This document shows, one piece after another, positions 25,864-35,283 of a stretch of DNA of 64,000 bases (position 1 is the first letter of the stretch; each line of letters begins with the position of its first letter). This DNA is from Pedobacter steynii (GTDB taxonomy: Bacteria; Bacteroidota; Bacteroidia; Sphingobacteriales; Sphingobacteriaceae), in assembly GCF_900103665.1 (NCBI RefSeq), contig NZ_FNGY01000002.1, positions 1-64,000 of the forward strand, given 5' to 3'. The notes under the pieces are model-generated. The model ran no database searches, was not told the DNA's origin, and saw nothing but the letters and a program-made list of their open reading frames with translations. The position numbers and the translations under genes are program-made.

Positions 25864-26347
25864 AATCTTTTTATTTTTTTGAGTTGGGATATCGCCTTCA
25901 GCTGTTTTTATAATTATGGAAACAGGCGCAGACTTTATTTAATAATTTGATGCAAATTGAAGGAATTACCATTGTTAAATCATTGATCTATGATAAGAAA
26001 TGAAAATAATCTACCTGATCACTAGATTTTTTACTGTAGTTAAACGATAATTTTGTTTGTGATCAATGCGTTGAAATTGTGAATCATATGCGCTTAGGTC
26101 CACTTGACCTTCTGTTGATCGGAAAAACGCCTTTAATAGGTCCTCTGGATTAATTGAGGACCTATTAACCTCCTATAGAAGATTAATCGGGCATGAATTG
26201 AAGGTAACCGCATTTGAACGGGATTCATCACTCAATAATAACGGATATTTCGGAAATTCAAGGCGAATTTTTTTTATATTTTAAATTAAATAATGTTCTT
26301 TATTTTTATTACATTAGACTATAACTTCATAAGTATAAAGAACAGCG
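25864..26347. other. Intergenic region upstream of the SymE-like gene, with strong inverted repeat
   Basis: This 484-bp stretch has no credible gene. It contains TAATTTTG at 26048-26055, a TAnnTTTG match on the plus strand. It also has a 13-bp perfect inverted repeat, TTAATAGGTCCTC (26133-26145) and GAGGACCTATTAA (26156-26168), with a 10-nt loop and no following T-run. A small RNA or an operator is possible. Confidence 0.5.
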
Positions 26348-26554
26348 ATGGAACCAAAAGAAAACGATACGGAAAAACAAAAAATAAGGAGCTTAAAAAT
26401 TCAACCTCAAATCCGGCAGAACCGATTGAGTCAAAAAACGGTTCCGGAGATAAAACTCAGCGGCAAATGGCTTGATGATTTAGGTTTTACCCCGGCACAT
26501 TACGTGACAGTTACCGCCGAAGAAAAAATGTTGATTATCAGGTTGGTAGAGTAA
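26348..26554 (+). CDS. SymE-like type I toxin family protein
   Basis: This 68-residue protein has a C-terminal half that matches SymE (PEIKLSGKWLDDLGFTPAHY then VTVTAEEKMLIIRL), a toxin with an AbrB-like swapped-hairpin fold. In E. coli SymE is SOS-induced, associates with nucleic acid and is held down by the antisense RNA SymR. The N-terminal 30 residues are charged and variable. No antisense promoter was securely identified here. The stop codon lies inside a perfect 28-bp palindrome shared with the convergent usp gene. Whether it is toxic is untested. Confidence 0.8.
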   Translation: MEPKENDTEKQKIRSLKIQPQIRQNRLSQKTVPEIKLSGKWLDDLGFTPAHYVTVTAEEKMLIIRLVE

Positions 26555-26576
26555 CCGGAATATATTCCGGTTACTC
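26549..26576. repeat. Perfect 28-bp palindrome holding both stop codons of convergent genes
   Basis: GAGTAACCGGAATA is followed immediately by its reverse complement. Each arm carries the GAG-TAA end of one gene, symE-like on plus and usp on minus. It forms a strong hairpin on either strand but lacks a T-tract. Confidence 0.85.
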
Positions 26577-27395
26577 ATGTAATACCAGAATTGCTTTCAC
26601 GGACTTATTCATAACCTGATTAACGGTGCTGCGGGTAAATAGGCGATACAAAATATTGTGGTGGTGTTTAACGAGGCAGAGGATGTCTGTATGGCTTTCC
26701 GTGATAAATTCCATAATTCCATGACTTGCACTACTATCGCTAATGTAGTTGAAATCAATGTCCGTCTTTTGATCAATCAGTTTTCTGATTCTGCGTTCTC
26801 CTGTTTTGATATGAGCCTGATCGGATTTTTCAGCCACATATACTACCTGTATTTTTTTGGAATTGAATCCTTTGATCATTTCATTGAGTGCATTTACATC
26901 TTTTGGAGATAGTCTGGTTTCATAGTCTGTGGCCAGTGTAATCAATGGCTCAGTAGGAAAGATGCTTTCAAGAGGAATAATCAGTGTCGGGACTTTTAAC
27001 TTGGTGACAATCATACTGGCATTACTGCCTACAATGCCGCTGATTCCTGTTGATCCGGTAATTCCCATCACCAGTAATTCAACCGCATTATTTTTTACGT
27101 GTTTACCAATTACTGTTTTTAAAAAGCCGACATCACAAATACTGCTTACTTTTACTCCGGCATTGGCTTTATCCTTACTGAAAGCGGCAGCCCATTCTTT
27201 TAAAGCTTCCCTCTTATTTTGATAATAATCTTCGATGAAAATGGCATTGTACGTGCTGTTATTAATCCCCTCAGTAGGGTGGATGGCATGTATGGCAACA
27301 ATCTCCATCTTCAGGATTTTGGCAAGCGTCATGGCGTAGGCCATCGCGTTGCCTGCGCTATTTGAAAAATCTGTGGCAACAAGTATTTGTTTCAT
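26571..27395 (-). CDS. Universal stress protein with two Usp domains
   Basis: This 274-residue protein is made of two UspA-like halves. The first half begins QILVATDFSNSAGNAMAYAM and contains the ATP-binding pattern MGITGSTGISGIVGSNAS (G-2x-G-9x-G-S). The second half is more degenerate and probably does not bind nucleotide. It is a cytoplasmic stress-related protein, typical of Bacteroidota tandem Usp proteins. The adjacent PiT transporter gene lies 41 nt upstream on the same strand, so they may be co-transcribed. Confidence 0.88.
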   Translation of the reverse strand: MKQILVATDFSNSAGNAMAYAMTLAKILKMEIVAIHAIHPTEGINNSTYNAIFIEDYYQNKREALKEWAAAFSKDKANAGVKVSSICDVGFLKTVIGKHVKNNAVELLVMGITGSTGISGIVGSNASMIVTKLKVPTLIIPLESIFPTEPLITLATDYETRLSPKDVNALNEMIKGFNSKKIQVVYVAEKSDQAHIKTGERRIRKLIDQKTDIDFNYISDSSASHGIMEFITESHTDILCLVKHHHNILYRLFTRSTVNQVMNKSVKAILVLHE

Positions 27396-27436
27396 TTTTT
27401 TCAGGTTAAGAGGTCATTAAATATAGCCCAATAGGA

Positions 27437-28876
27437 CTAAATAAATAGATGGAAAAACATAAATAACAAAAGAGATAAGGCGATGGATACCGGAAGGGTG
27501 AGCACCCAGGCGAGGCCAATGTTTTTTAGCGTATTGTTGTTCAGGTTGCCTTTGCCACCAGAAGCCACCATGGCACCTGCAATCCCGCTGGATAATACAT
27601 GTGTTGTGCTGACCGGGAGGCCTAACCCAGTGCTAAGCCCTATGGTGGAAGCGGCAACAATTTCGGAAGTAACACCCTGTGCATAGTTTAAATGTTCATT
27701 TCCAATTTTTTCTCCAATAGTCACGACGATTCTTTTCCAGCCAATCATGGTTCCAAGTCCGAGGGAGACGGATATAATGGCAATCACCCAGATCGGAGCA
27801 AAATCTGTCAGCTTAGTTAAGCCTATTGAAGATGCAGATAAGGTATCTTGCGCTTCTTTCGGGAGAGAAATAGATTTATCAGCAGTAATCTGCTTTATAG
27901 AATGAACAACATTCTCCACTTCCTTTCTAAAACGATATGTCTTTTCTTTATCCTGCTCATTTTTCAAAGCAAGGTGTAGTTTTGTATTTTCGATATCTGC
28001 GATTAATTTATGAAAGGTTTCTGTCTGCGCCGCCGTTATTCCCGAGGCATTTTTCAGCACCTGCTTAGCCTGATTTAATTCATGCAGCACTTTGTCATTT
28101 GAAATGGCATGGTTGATCGCAAACTTTGCGGGTACAAAGGCAATTAAAATCAACATAAATAAGCCAACTCCTTTTTGTCCATCATTGCTTCCATGAAAAA
28201 AGCTGACCAGGGTACAGGTGATGATCAGTAAAATTCTGATCAGTATCGGAGGCCGGTCATCCTCAGCAGTTGGAATGTGAAATAACGCGTTGTATTTGAT
28301 CACATGTTTAAAGAAATACATGAGTAATACTGCAAAACCAAAACCAACAAGGGGGGAGAGTATCAATGACAGGCCTATTTCTTCTGCTTTGCCCCAATTT
28401 ACTCCGGCACCGCCATAATACCAGGTAAAAGCCAGTCCGGCACCAATCATTGCCCCGATCATGGTATGTGAACTGGAGCAGGGAATGCCCAGATACCAGG
28501 TGCCCAGGTTCCAGGCAATGGAAGCCAGTAAAATCGAAAGGACCAGGCAGGCACCAACAGCAATAGGAAGAGTCATCAGGCTATCCAGGGGAACGAGCTT
28601 TAAAATACCCATCGCCACTGCAATACCTCCGCTGAAAACACCCAGGAAATTCCAAAAACCAGACCATGGGATTGCAATGACAGGTTTTAATGCTTTGGTA
28701 TAAATCACTGTTGCTACCGCATTCGCAGTATCATGAAAGCCATTCACGAACTCAAAGCCGACAACAGCCAGTAAACAGACGATAAAAACCAGGAAGAGCG
28801 GAATGCTTAAATCAATGGTGCCTAAGAATGGAATAGTCATATTAAGAAATACAGGCATAATGTTTACGGTGATCAT
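27437..28876 (-). CDS. PiT family inorganic phosphate transporter
   Basis: This 479-residue inner membrane protein has about ten transmembrane helices and the two PiT signature repeats: GFHDTANAVATVIYTKAL near residue 46 and GSNDGQKGVGLFMLI near 225. A large hydrophilic helical loop (about 255-350) interrupts the second half. PiT carriers import metal-phosphate with protons. No PhoU-like DUF47 partner gene is adjacent, which is unusual, as many Bacteroidota PiT genes have one. Confidence 0.9.
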   Translation of the reverse strand: MITVNIMPVFLNMTIPFLGTIDLSIPLFLVFIVCLLAVVGFEFVNGFHDTANAVATVIYTKALKPVIAIPWSGFWNFLGVFSGGIAVAMGILKLVPLDSLMTLPIAVGACLVLSILLASIAWNLGTWYLGIPCSSSHTMIGAMIGAGLAFTWYYGGAGVNWGKAEEIGLSLILSPLVGFGFAVLLMYFFKHVIKYNALFHIPTAEDDRPPILIRILLIITCTLVSFFHGSNDGQKGVGLFMLILIAFVPAKFAINHAISNDKVLHELNQAKQVLKNASGITAAQTETFHKLIADIENTKLHLALKNEQDKEKTYRFRKEVENVVHSIKQITADKSISLPKEAQDTLSASSIGLTKLTDFAPIWVIAIISVSLGLGTMIGWKRIVVTIGEKIGNEHLNYAQGVTSEIVAASTIGLSTGLGLPVSTTHVLSSGIAGAMVASGGKGNLNNNTLKNIGLAWVLTLPVSIALSLLLFMFFHLFI

Positions 28877-29065
28877 CTTGCAGATATGCGATTAATTAAA
28901 TTACATTCAAATAACTATATAAGTCGTTGGTTTAAAGAGTTTTTGGCGTTAAGTAATTGTTATGATATCGTTGTCTGTCTTACAACAGGTGTATTTGTAT
29001 TGCTTAGCCAGTAGGATTATAAATTCATACAGTTCAGTCTGAAATTTCTACACTTCATCAGTTAT

Positions 29066-29698
29066 TTGTCTCTTTTAGACCGGCAGATACTGAGTTTTGT
29101 ATCATGGTTAAACCCATTTATACAAAGGCTTATGTTGACAGGTAATTTTGAAAATAAGACAAAGATGCAGATCATGGGTGATGCCCTGGATTTGGCAGAG
29201 CTGCAAAAAACATTATATAAAGTAACCTCACTGATTGCCGGCTATAAGCTGGAAGATTCAGATTTATTTCTGTTGCTTACTCATTTTTCTCAAAAGACGG
29301 AATCTGCGTGGTTGGCTGGAACTCCGGGAAGAAATTCGGTCTATGGCAAAGCGGAAGTCAATTACTATAGTTTTGAAACTTCCCCAATGGAAGTCCTGGT
29401 GCTGAGTAGTGTTTTAAGAGAACTCTCCCCTTTTCTGATGATAAATGAGCTGGATGAAGTCAATATTTATCTGCTGGAGCACCTTGCTAAAAGGGCCCGG
29501 TCCAATATGGATCAAAAGGAAGCAGGGATGATTAAAGAACGCATTCGTCAAAGTATGGAGTCCTCAGGAATTAAACGTTTTATACAGGATTTCAGGTGTT
29601 ATAGTAACCATACACAGGAGCAATCGGAGGAAATGTCACTCAAAACCATGACCGGGTATTTGATTCCTTTAATCGCCGGATTGTTTGTCAGGATTTAA
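29066..29698 (+). CDS. Hypothetical protein
   Basis: This 210-residue, largely helical soluble protein was not recognised. It has conserved-looking segments such as YYSFETSPMEVLVLSSVLREL, and its C terminus is hydrophobic (LIPLIAGLFVRI). The longest form starts at TTG 29066. An in-frame ATG at 29132 would remove 22 residues, and the sequence does not decide between them. The SDR gene begins 9 nt after its stop, so it heads a three-gene operon with two NAD(P)-dependent short-chain enzymes. Confidence 0.6.
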   Translation: MSLLDRQILSFVSWLNPFIQRLMLTGNFENKTKMQIMGDALDLAELQKTLYKVTSLIAGYKLEDSDLFLLLTHFSQKTESAWLAGTPGRNSVYGKAEVNYYSFETSPMEVLVLSSVLRELSPFLMINELDEVNIYLLEHLAKRARSNMDQKEAGMIKERIRQSMESSGIKRFIQDFRCYSNHTQEQSEEMSLKTMTGYLIPLIAGLFVRI

Positions 29699-29707
29699 AC
29701 TCATGTG

Positions 29708-30502
29708 ATGAATAATAACGCATATACACTAATTACAGGTGCCAGTTCCGGATTGGGGAGGGAATTTTCTATACAGTGTGCTTCGATGGGAATGAATGTC
29801 ATGATGATTGCACTTCCCGGAAGTAATACCTTTTCACTTGCAGCCCAATTAATAATGGAGTATGAAGTTGATGTTCAGGTCTTCGAATTTGACCTGACGG
29901 ATAGCTATTTGCTGGTCAGGACACTAAATGAGCTGATGAATAATTTTGAGATCAATTTTCTGATTAATAACGCAGGGATTGGCGGAACGGTTTCGATTAT
30001 GGAAAGTTCCATGGAATCTATTGATAAAATTATTCAGCTCAATGTTCGGGGGACAGTGCTGGTTACCCAAACATTATTACCGCATCTCCTGAAACAGCAG
30101 AAAAGCCATATCCTGAACGTCTCCAGTATGGCAGCTTTTACACCAATAGCGTATAAGACCGTATATCCCGCCTCCAAAGCCTTCATTTCTTCCTTTTTTT
30201 TAGGGCTAAGAGAAGAGTTACAGGGAACAGCGGTTTCGGTGAGTGTGGTTTATCCAGGCCCCATCATGACCAATTCAGGTGTTTCTGCCCGAATTGTGGA
30301 ACAGGGAATGAAAGGGAGAATAGGTCTGCTCAGCACAAAGGAGATTGCAGGCATAGCGCTCAGGCAGGCCCTTGCAGGGAAGGGAGTCATTATTCCGGGG
30401 TTTTGGAATCGCATTAATCATCGTTTGATGAGTCTCCTTCCCACAGAAATAAAACTTAGAATCGTATCAGGTGCAGTGAAAAAAGAAATGGCAATTAGAT
30501 AG
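29708..30502 (+). CDS. Short-chain dehydrogenase/reductase (SDR)
   Basis: This 264-residue classical SDR has the cofactor motif TGASSGLG near the N terminus and FLINNAGIGG. The catalytic residues are in NVSSMAAF and YPASKAF (Y-x-x-x-K). The tail includes VYPGPIMT. It is probably an NADP(H)-dependent ketone or aldehyde reductase of unknown substrate. A GTG codon precedes ATG 29708, and I use the ATG. The following epimerase gene starts on the next base after the stop. Confidence 0.85.
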   Translation: MNNNAYTLITGASSGLGREFSIQCASMGMNVMMIALPGSNTFSLAAQLIMEYEVDVQVFEFDLTDSYLLVRTLNELMNNFEINFLINNAGIGGTVSIMESSMESIDKIIQLNVRGTVLVTQTLLPHLLKQQKSHILNVSSMAAFTPIAYKTVYPASKAFISSFFLGLREELQGTAVSVSVVYPGPIMTNSGVSARIVEQGMKGRIGLLSTKEIAGIALRQALAGKGVIIPGFWNRINHRLMSLLPTEIKLRIVSGAVKKEMAIR

Positions 30503-31501
30503 ATGCAGCAGAAAACAAAGAAAGTATTAATCACCGGGGCCAATGGTTTTTTAGGGTCAAATGTTGCTAGGGATTTGTATAGGCGAGGATATGAACTGAA
30601 ACTAATGATCCGGCCTTCGGCGGATGTTTCGGTTATTGCGGACGTTCCTTCGGAGGTTTTTTATGGAGATATCAGTAATGAAGGAGATGTGATGAAGGCG
30701 GTAGAGGGCTGTAATTTTGTCGTTCATACGGCATCGGTTACTGCGCAATGGGATGTCACTTTTAAAGCGTATGAGCTGGTGAATGTAACGGGAACAAAAA
30801 ATATCGTGAAAGCTTGTCTGGCGCATCAGGTGGAAAGGTTAATTCACATCAGTACCGCCAATACCCTTGGTTCTGGAAATAAAAATAAACCAGGGACTGA
30901 ATTGAATTCCTTCGCTCTACATCATGTGAATTCCGGATACATCAGCAGTAAATACATTGCGCAACAGTATGTCCTGGAGCAGGTAGAGCGGTCAAAATTA
31001 CCGGCGATCATTATTAATCCGACTTTTATGATCGGACCATATGATGCAAAACCCAGTTCTGGTAAATTGATCCTCCATGGCATGAATAAGCATTTCTTTT
31101 TTTACCCGCCAGGTGGTAAGAACTTTGTATACATCGGTGATGTATGTGCAGGGATTGCGAGCGCATTGGAAATTGGAAAGATTGGGGATTGCTATTTAAT
31201 GGCTGGGGAAAACCTATCCTATAAGGAGTTTTTTCAGCTCTTGAATAAAGCGTCTGGTCAGGAACCAATATTGGTCAGGATCCCCGGATTTGTTTTAAAA
31301 ATTGGAGGAATAATAGGTACATTGTCTGGTATATTTAGTCCGGTGCCCCGAAAATTGAACTATTCTGCTGCCTATATGCTGTGTATATATAATTACTATT
31401 CCGGAAAGAAATCCGAAAGAGAGTTGTTGCTGAATTACACACCTATAAAAAATGCAATAAACAAGGCCTTAAAATGGTTCCGGGAAAATGATTATTGTTA
31501 A
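30503..31501 (+). CDS. NAD-dependent epimerase/dehydratase family protein
   Basis: This 332-residue extended SDR has the Rossmann motif LITGANGFLGSNVARDL at the N terminus, HTASVTAQWD, HISTANTLG and the catalytic Y-x-x-x-K in YISSKYIAQQYV. The layout resembles dihydroflavonol reductase/3-beta-HSD-like members. The substrate is unknown. It abuts the SDR gene with no gap, so both probably act on the same metabolite. The sensor kinase gene follows after 40 nt. Confidence 0.83.
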   Translation: MQQKTKKVLITGANGFLGSNVARDLYRRGYELKLMIRPSADVSVIADVPSEVFYGDISNEGDVMKAVEGCNFVVHTASVTAQWDVTFKAYELVNVTGTKNIVKACLAHQVERLIHISTANTLGSGNKNKPGTELNSFALHHVNSGYISSKYIAQQYVLEQVERSKLPAIIINPTFMIGPYDAKPSSGKLILHGMNKHFFFYPPGGKNFVYIGDVCAGIASALEIGKIGDCYLMAGENLSYKEFFQLLNKASGQEPILVRIPGFVLKIGGIIGTLSGIFSPVPRKLNYSAAYMLCIYNYYSGKKSERELLLNYTPIKNAINKALKWFRENDYC

Positions 31502-31541
31502 GCAATGAGATGGATAAATTAATCATGTTCTGTTTTTAAAG

Positions 31542-32633
31542 ATGAATACAGCAAAAGTGGAATCTGTTTTCCAAAGTAAATGGTTTGTTTATGGACTGAG
31601 AATCCTGATCCTATACCTGTTCAGCGTGGTTTTTAAGTCTTTTGACCTGACTTTTCCTCATAATTTCAGTACTTTTCTATTCAGGGGACAAGCATTTAGT
31701 TTGATGTATGTGCTCTTTGGATTACTGGTTTGGGAAGGCGCGATTTTACTTTCCCGATGGATGGAGCGGAATACCTCAAAAGAAAATGTTTCCAGACGTT
31801 TATTGTTGTTGTGTTTATCACTACTGGTTTACGGATTGATCGTTTCCTTTTTGTTTGGCTTATGTTATTCCCTCTTCGACATCGTCTTATTTCATCGATA
31901 CGATGCCTGGGAAAGTTTCAGTTCCCTCAGCTATGACCTTTATTTTGGGATCTTTATGTTCTATCTCTTATTGTTGGGGTATAACGGCATCGCTTTCTAT
32001 TATAAAAACTGGAAGGAATCACAGTTGAATACCGAAAGGTTGATGCGTGAAAATATTCAGGCCAAGTACGATGTATTAAAAAGCCAGATCGATCCGCATT
32101 TCTTTTTTAATTCCTTAAGCGTGCTCACCAATCTGGTTTATAAAAGCCCGGATCTCTCTGCCGAATACATCACTCAGCTGGCCAAAAGTTATCGCTATAT
32201 CCTGGATAAGAAATTTGAAAACCTTGTGTCTATTCAGACGGAACTGGAATTTCTGGAATCCTATTCTTTTCTCATTCGGATCAGGCATCAAAGCAGTATA
32301 GAGTTTGATATTCAGATCAATGAAAATATAAAGTATATTGGTCTGATTCCTCCGGCAACCTTGCAGATGCTGGTAGAAAATGCGGTTAAGCATAATCGTT
32401 TTTCCGCAAATGATCCGCTTCATATCCGCATCAGAGATGAGGGCAGTTTTTTAATCGTGACAAATGACCTCCGAAAAAGAGCGGTGGTTCAGAATTCGAT
32501 AGGATTAGGCCTTGATAATATTGGGAAGCGGTATGAATTAACCGGTGAAAAAAGAATTGAAATCATAGAAACGAAAACATTGTTTATTGTCAAAATCCCT
32601 ATCATAACCACTCATGAAGATTATCATATTTGA
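31542..32633 (+). CDS. LytS/YehU-type sensor histidine kinase
   Basis: This 363-residue membrane kinase has four or so N-terminal helices (about 13-160). A His_kinase domain of the LytS family follows, with the phosphorylated histidine in QIDPHFFFNSLSVL. A short HATPase region carries N-box MLVENAVKHN and GLGLDNIGKRY. It presumably senses a membrane or envelope signal and phosphorylates the LytTR regulator encoded next, with which it overlaps by 20 nt. Confidence 0.9.
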   Translation: MNTAKVESVFQSKWFVYGLRILILYLFSVVFKSFDLTFPHNFSTFLFRGQAFSLMYVLFGLLVWEGAILLSRWMERNTSKENVSRRLLLLCLSLLVYGLIVSFLFGLCYSLFDIVLFHRYDAWESFSSLSYDLYFGIFMFYLLLLGYNGIAFYYKNWKESQLNTERLMRENIQAKYDVLKSQIDPHFFFNSLSVLTNLVYKSPDLSAEYITQLAKSYRYILDKKFENLVSIQTELEFLESYSFLIRIRHQSSIEFDIQINENIKYIGLIPPATLQMLVENAVKHNRFSANDPLHIRIRDEGSFLIVTNDLRKRAVVQNSIGLGLDNIGKRYELTGEKRIEIIETKTLFIVKIPIITTHEDYHI

Positions 32634-33381
32634 GGATGAAAAACACAATGCGGAAAGGCTGATTCATTTGCTGCAACAATGTGTTCCCATTTTAGAGGTC
32701 ATTGCTGTTATTGAATCTGTTGAAGAAGGTATCAAGTGGTTTAACGCATCCGCCAGCCAGGCAGACCTGATCTTTATGGACATCCAGCTTTCTGATGGCA
32801 ATTGTTTTGAAATGTTTGACCAGGTTGACATCAGGATCCCGATCATATTTACTACGGCTTATGATAGCTTTGCCCTTCAGGCCTTTAAGGTCTATAGTGT
32901 GGATTATCTGATGAAACCGATAGATCTGAAGGATCTGAAAAGGGCATTGGAGAAATATGAATATTTTAAATTACCACCAGAGCCGGCCATCAACATCTCC
33001 AGAATTGCAGAAGAGTTTTTTAAAAGGGAGCATACCCGGTTTATGGGAAAGATTAACAATCAGCTGGTGTATGTAAAGGCTAAAGACATTGCTTATCTCC
33101 ATTTTTCTGATGGGCTGACCTGGGCAACTACGCTGAATAATCAAAAAACACCGCTTGATTATTCCTTGGATCAGATCGAGAAATTGTTGGACAAAAACCT
33201 GTTTTTTCGGATCAACAGGCAGTTGATTGTTCATATCGATGCCATTAAAAAGATTACGACCTATTACAATAGCCGATTGGTGATTCAGTTGTTTCCTTTG
33301 ATGGATATGGAGGCCGTCATTAGCAGAGAAAGAGTCAGTAGTTTTAAGAGCTGGCTGGAAGGACAAACGCCATCATCCTGA
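32614..33381 (+). CDS. LytTR family response regulator
   Basis: This 255-residue regulator has a receiver domain with the phospho-acceptor aspartate in LIFMDIQLSDG and the conserved lysine in DYLMKPIDL. A C-terminal LytTR DNA-binding domain follows (about 140-250, FFRINRQLIVHIDAIKKI). It is cotranslated with the preceding kinase through a 20-nt overlap. The target genes are not evident. LytTR systems often control the adjacent operon, here possibly the SDR/epimerase genes. Confidence 0.9.
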   Translation: MKIIIFEDEKHNAERLIHLLQQCVPILEVIAVIESVEEGIKWFNASASQADLIFMDIQLSDGNCFEMFDQVDIRIPIIFTTAYDSFALQAFKVYSVDYLMKPIDLKDLKRALEKYEYFKLPPEPAINISRIAEEFFKREHTRFMGKINNQLVYVKAKDIAYLHFSDGLTWATTLNNQKTPLDYSLDQIEKLLDKNLFFRINRQLIVHIDAIKKITTYYNSRLVIQLFPLMDMEAVISRERVSSFKSWLEGQTPSS

Positions 33382-33435
33382 TGGCCATTCTGTTGATTTC
33401 CTGACGTTTCTTCCTTTATACATGATAATTATTGA

Positions 33436-33443
33436 TAAATTTG
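33436..33443 (+). promoter_or_regulatory. -7 box before the sensor kinase gene
   Basis: TAAATTTG matches TAnnTTTG 30 nt before ATG 33474. It also shows that the longer in-frame TTG start at 33432 would lie upstream of the transcript. Confidence 0.55.
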
Positions 33444-33473
33444 CACTCCATCATATTTTTGGAGGAAAATTTA

Positions 33474-35219
33474 ATGAAATCTATGTTTGTCAATAAATCC
33501 GGTGAAACTTCAAAGAATCTCCGTAAACTTTTTATACTATTCCTGATCTTTACCTTTCTCATTGCTGCAGGTTCTTTATTACTCAGACACTCTATCTTCC
33601 AAAAACTAGATACGTTGAGTGAGCAATTGAGGGGACATTCACAGGCGCAGGAGATCAGTAACATTTTATTGGACCTGAATGGTGCGGAAAGTGATTTTCA
33701 ACAAGCCATTTTGTACGGACAGAATGAAAAATTAGAAGATTATAAATCAAAGCTTAATAACACCTTTCTTCAGATTGAAGCAATCCTGAAGAAATACGAC
33801 CTGGACAGTACCAGGAATTTATCCGCAAGCAAGGAAAAAATTGGAAAATCTTTTGAAGAAAAATTGCAGATCTCCAATGAAGTTTTTGGATTGAAACATA
33901 ATTTTGATTCCTTATTAAGGATTACCAATATTGAGAGCATTACCGGAAAAGCTTCAAATGATATCATCGAAAAATATCAATTGAAAAGCACCGTGAAGAG
34001 AAGCACTGGAAAAGCAGATACCTCGGTACGTGTGATCAAGCCTCAGCCTAATAAAAAAGGGCTTTTCAAGCGTTTACAGGATGCAATCGTGAATAAGCCG
34101 GAAAATGCACAATCCATTAAAGTGGTTACGGTAAACCGGGAAAAGCAAATTCGCGATTCCATCAGCCGTTCTGTGATTAAAAAGCAAAACAACTCACAGG
34201 AAAATTTACTTAGGAAATTAAATGAAGAGAACGGGCGACTGGCGAAATCAAATCAGCAGCTCATCTCTGCAAACCTCAGCCTGGTCATTCAGCTTCATCA
34301 ACTCGTTCAGGAATTGAAAGATATTCACCTCAACGACTGGGAGAAAACAAGAACGGAAATGCTGAATCAGTATCAATCGGCCACCAAAGACATGAATAAT
34401 TTCACGGGAATTGCGGTGCTGATGGTGTTGGTCTTTATTATTTTGCTGATTGTATATATCCGTAAAGCGGGAATGTCGGAGGATAATTATATCCGGGAAA
34501 ATGAAAGAGCGGTTGCCCTTGCAGAACAGAAATCTGAAATGCTGGCGATCATGAGCCATGAAATCAGGAACCCGCTCACCACGATTACAGGAATTATCTA
34601 TTTACTGAACCGGACGCCACTTACAGATGATCAGAAAAAGAAACTGAATTCGATCAATTTATCATCGAGCATGCTGATCAATACCGTAAATGATATTCTT
34701 GATGTGAGCAAGATTGACAATCAACAACAAGGAGCGCTGAATATTGTTTCTTTTCAGCCTTGCGTTGAAATCAAAGATACCATTGCAGCCATGAGCTTTA
34801 CAGCAGAACGGAAACAGATCTCGCTGACTGCGGAATTTACCGGAAACGAAGAGGCAATGGTGAAAGGAGATCCCTTCCGTTTGAAACAAATTATGATCAA
34901 CCTGCTGAATAATGCAGTTAAGTATACCGATCAGGGTGGCGTAGTGGTTAAAGTTGATCTGAATAGCATAGATGAACATACCGAAAGCTTAAAGGTCAGT
35001 ATCATTGATACAGGAATAGGCATTCCTAAAGAACAGCAAGGCAAATTATTTACGAGGTATTACCAGGCGAATCGTTCTGCCGGCAAGCCGGGAACAGGCT
35101 TGGGTCTCTATATCTGCCGTCAGCTGATAGACATTCAAAATGGCCATATCAGCGTAGAAAGTGAAGCGGGAAAAGGATGCCATTTTAAATTTGATCTTCC
35201 TTATCAGAAAACGGAGTAA
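33474..35219 (+). CDS. Membrane-bound sensor histidine kinase
   Basis: This 581-residue kinase has a first membrane helix (about 20-41). An extracytoplasmic, coiled-coil-rich sensor of about 270 residues follows, then a second helix (about 312-332), HisKA with SHEIRNPLTTITGI and HATPase_c with NLLNNAVKYTD, DTGIGIP and GTGLGLYICRQLI. It has no receiver domain and no regulator is adjacent, so its partner is unlinked. The start is set by GGAGGA at 33461-33466 and the -7 box at 33436. Confidence 0.88.
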   Translation: MKSMFVNKSGETSKNLRKLFILFLIFTFLIAAGSLLLRHSIFQKLDTLSEQLRGHSQAQEISNILLDLNGAESDFQQAILYGQNEKLEDYKSKLNNTFLQIEAILKKYDLDSTRNLSASKEKIGKSFEEKLQISNEVFGLKHNFDSLLRITNIESITGKASNDIIEKYQLKSTVKRSTGKADTSVRVIKPQPNKKGLFKRLQDAIVNKPENAQSIKVVTVNREKQIRDSISRSVIKKQNNSQENLLRKLNEENGRLAKSNQQLISANLSLVIQLHQLVQELKDIHLNDWEKTRTEMLNQYQSATKDMNNFTGIAVLMVLVFIILLIVYIRKAGMSEDNYIRENERAVALAEQKSEMLAIMSHEIRNPLTTITGIIYLLNRTPLTDDQKKKLNSINLSSSMLINTVNDILDVSKIDNQQQGALNIVSFQPCVEIKDTIAAMSFTAERKQISLTAEFTGNEEAMVKGDPFRLKQIMINLLNNAVKYTDQGGVVVKVDLNSIDEHTESLKVSIIDTGIGIPKEQQGKLFTRYYQANRSAGKPGTGLGLYICRQLIDIQNGHISVESEAGKGCHFKFDLPYQKTE

Positions 35220-35283
35220 TTTTTCCGATGCTTCTTATTCTATCGGGTAATTAGTAACTTTAGGTACATTTAAAATATAACAT

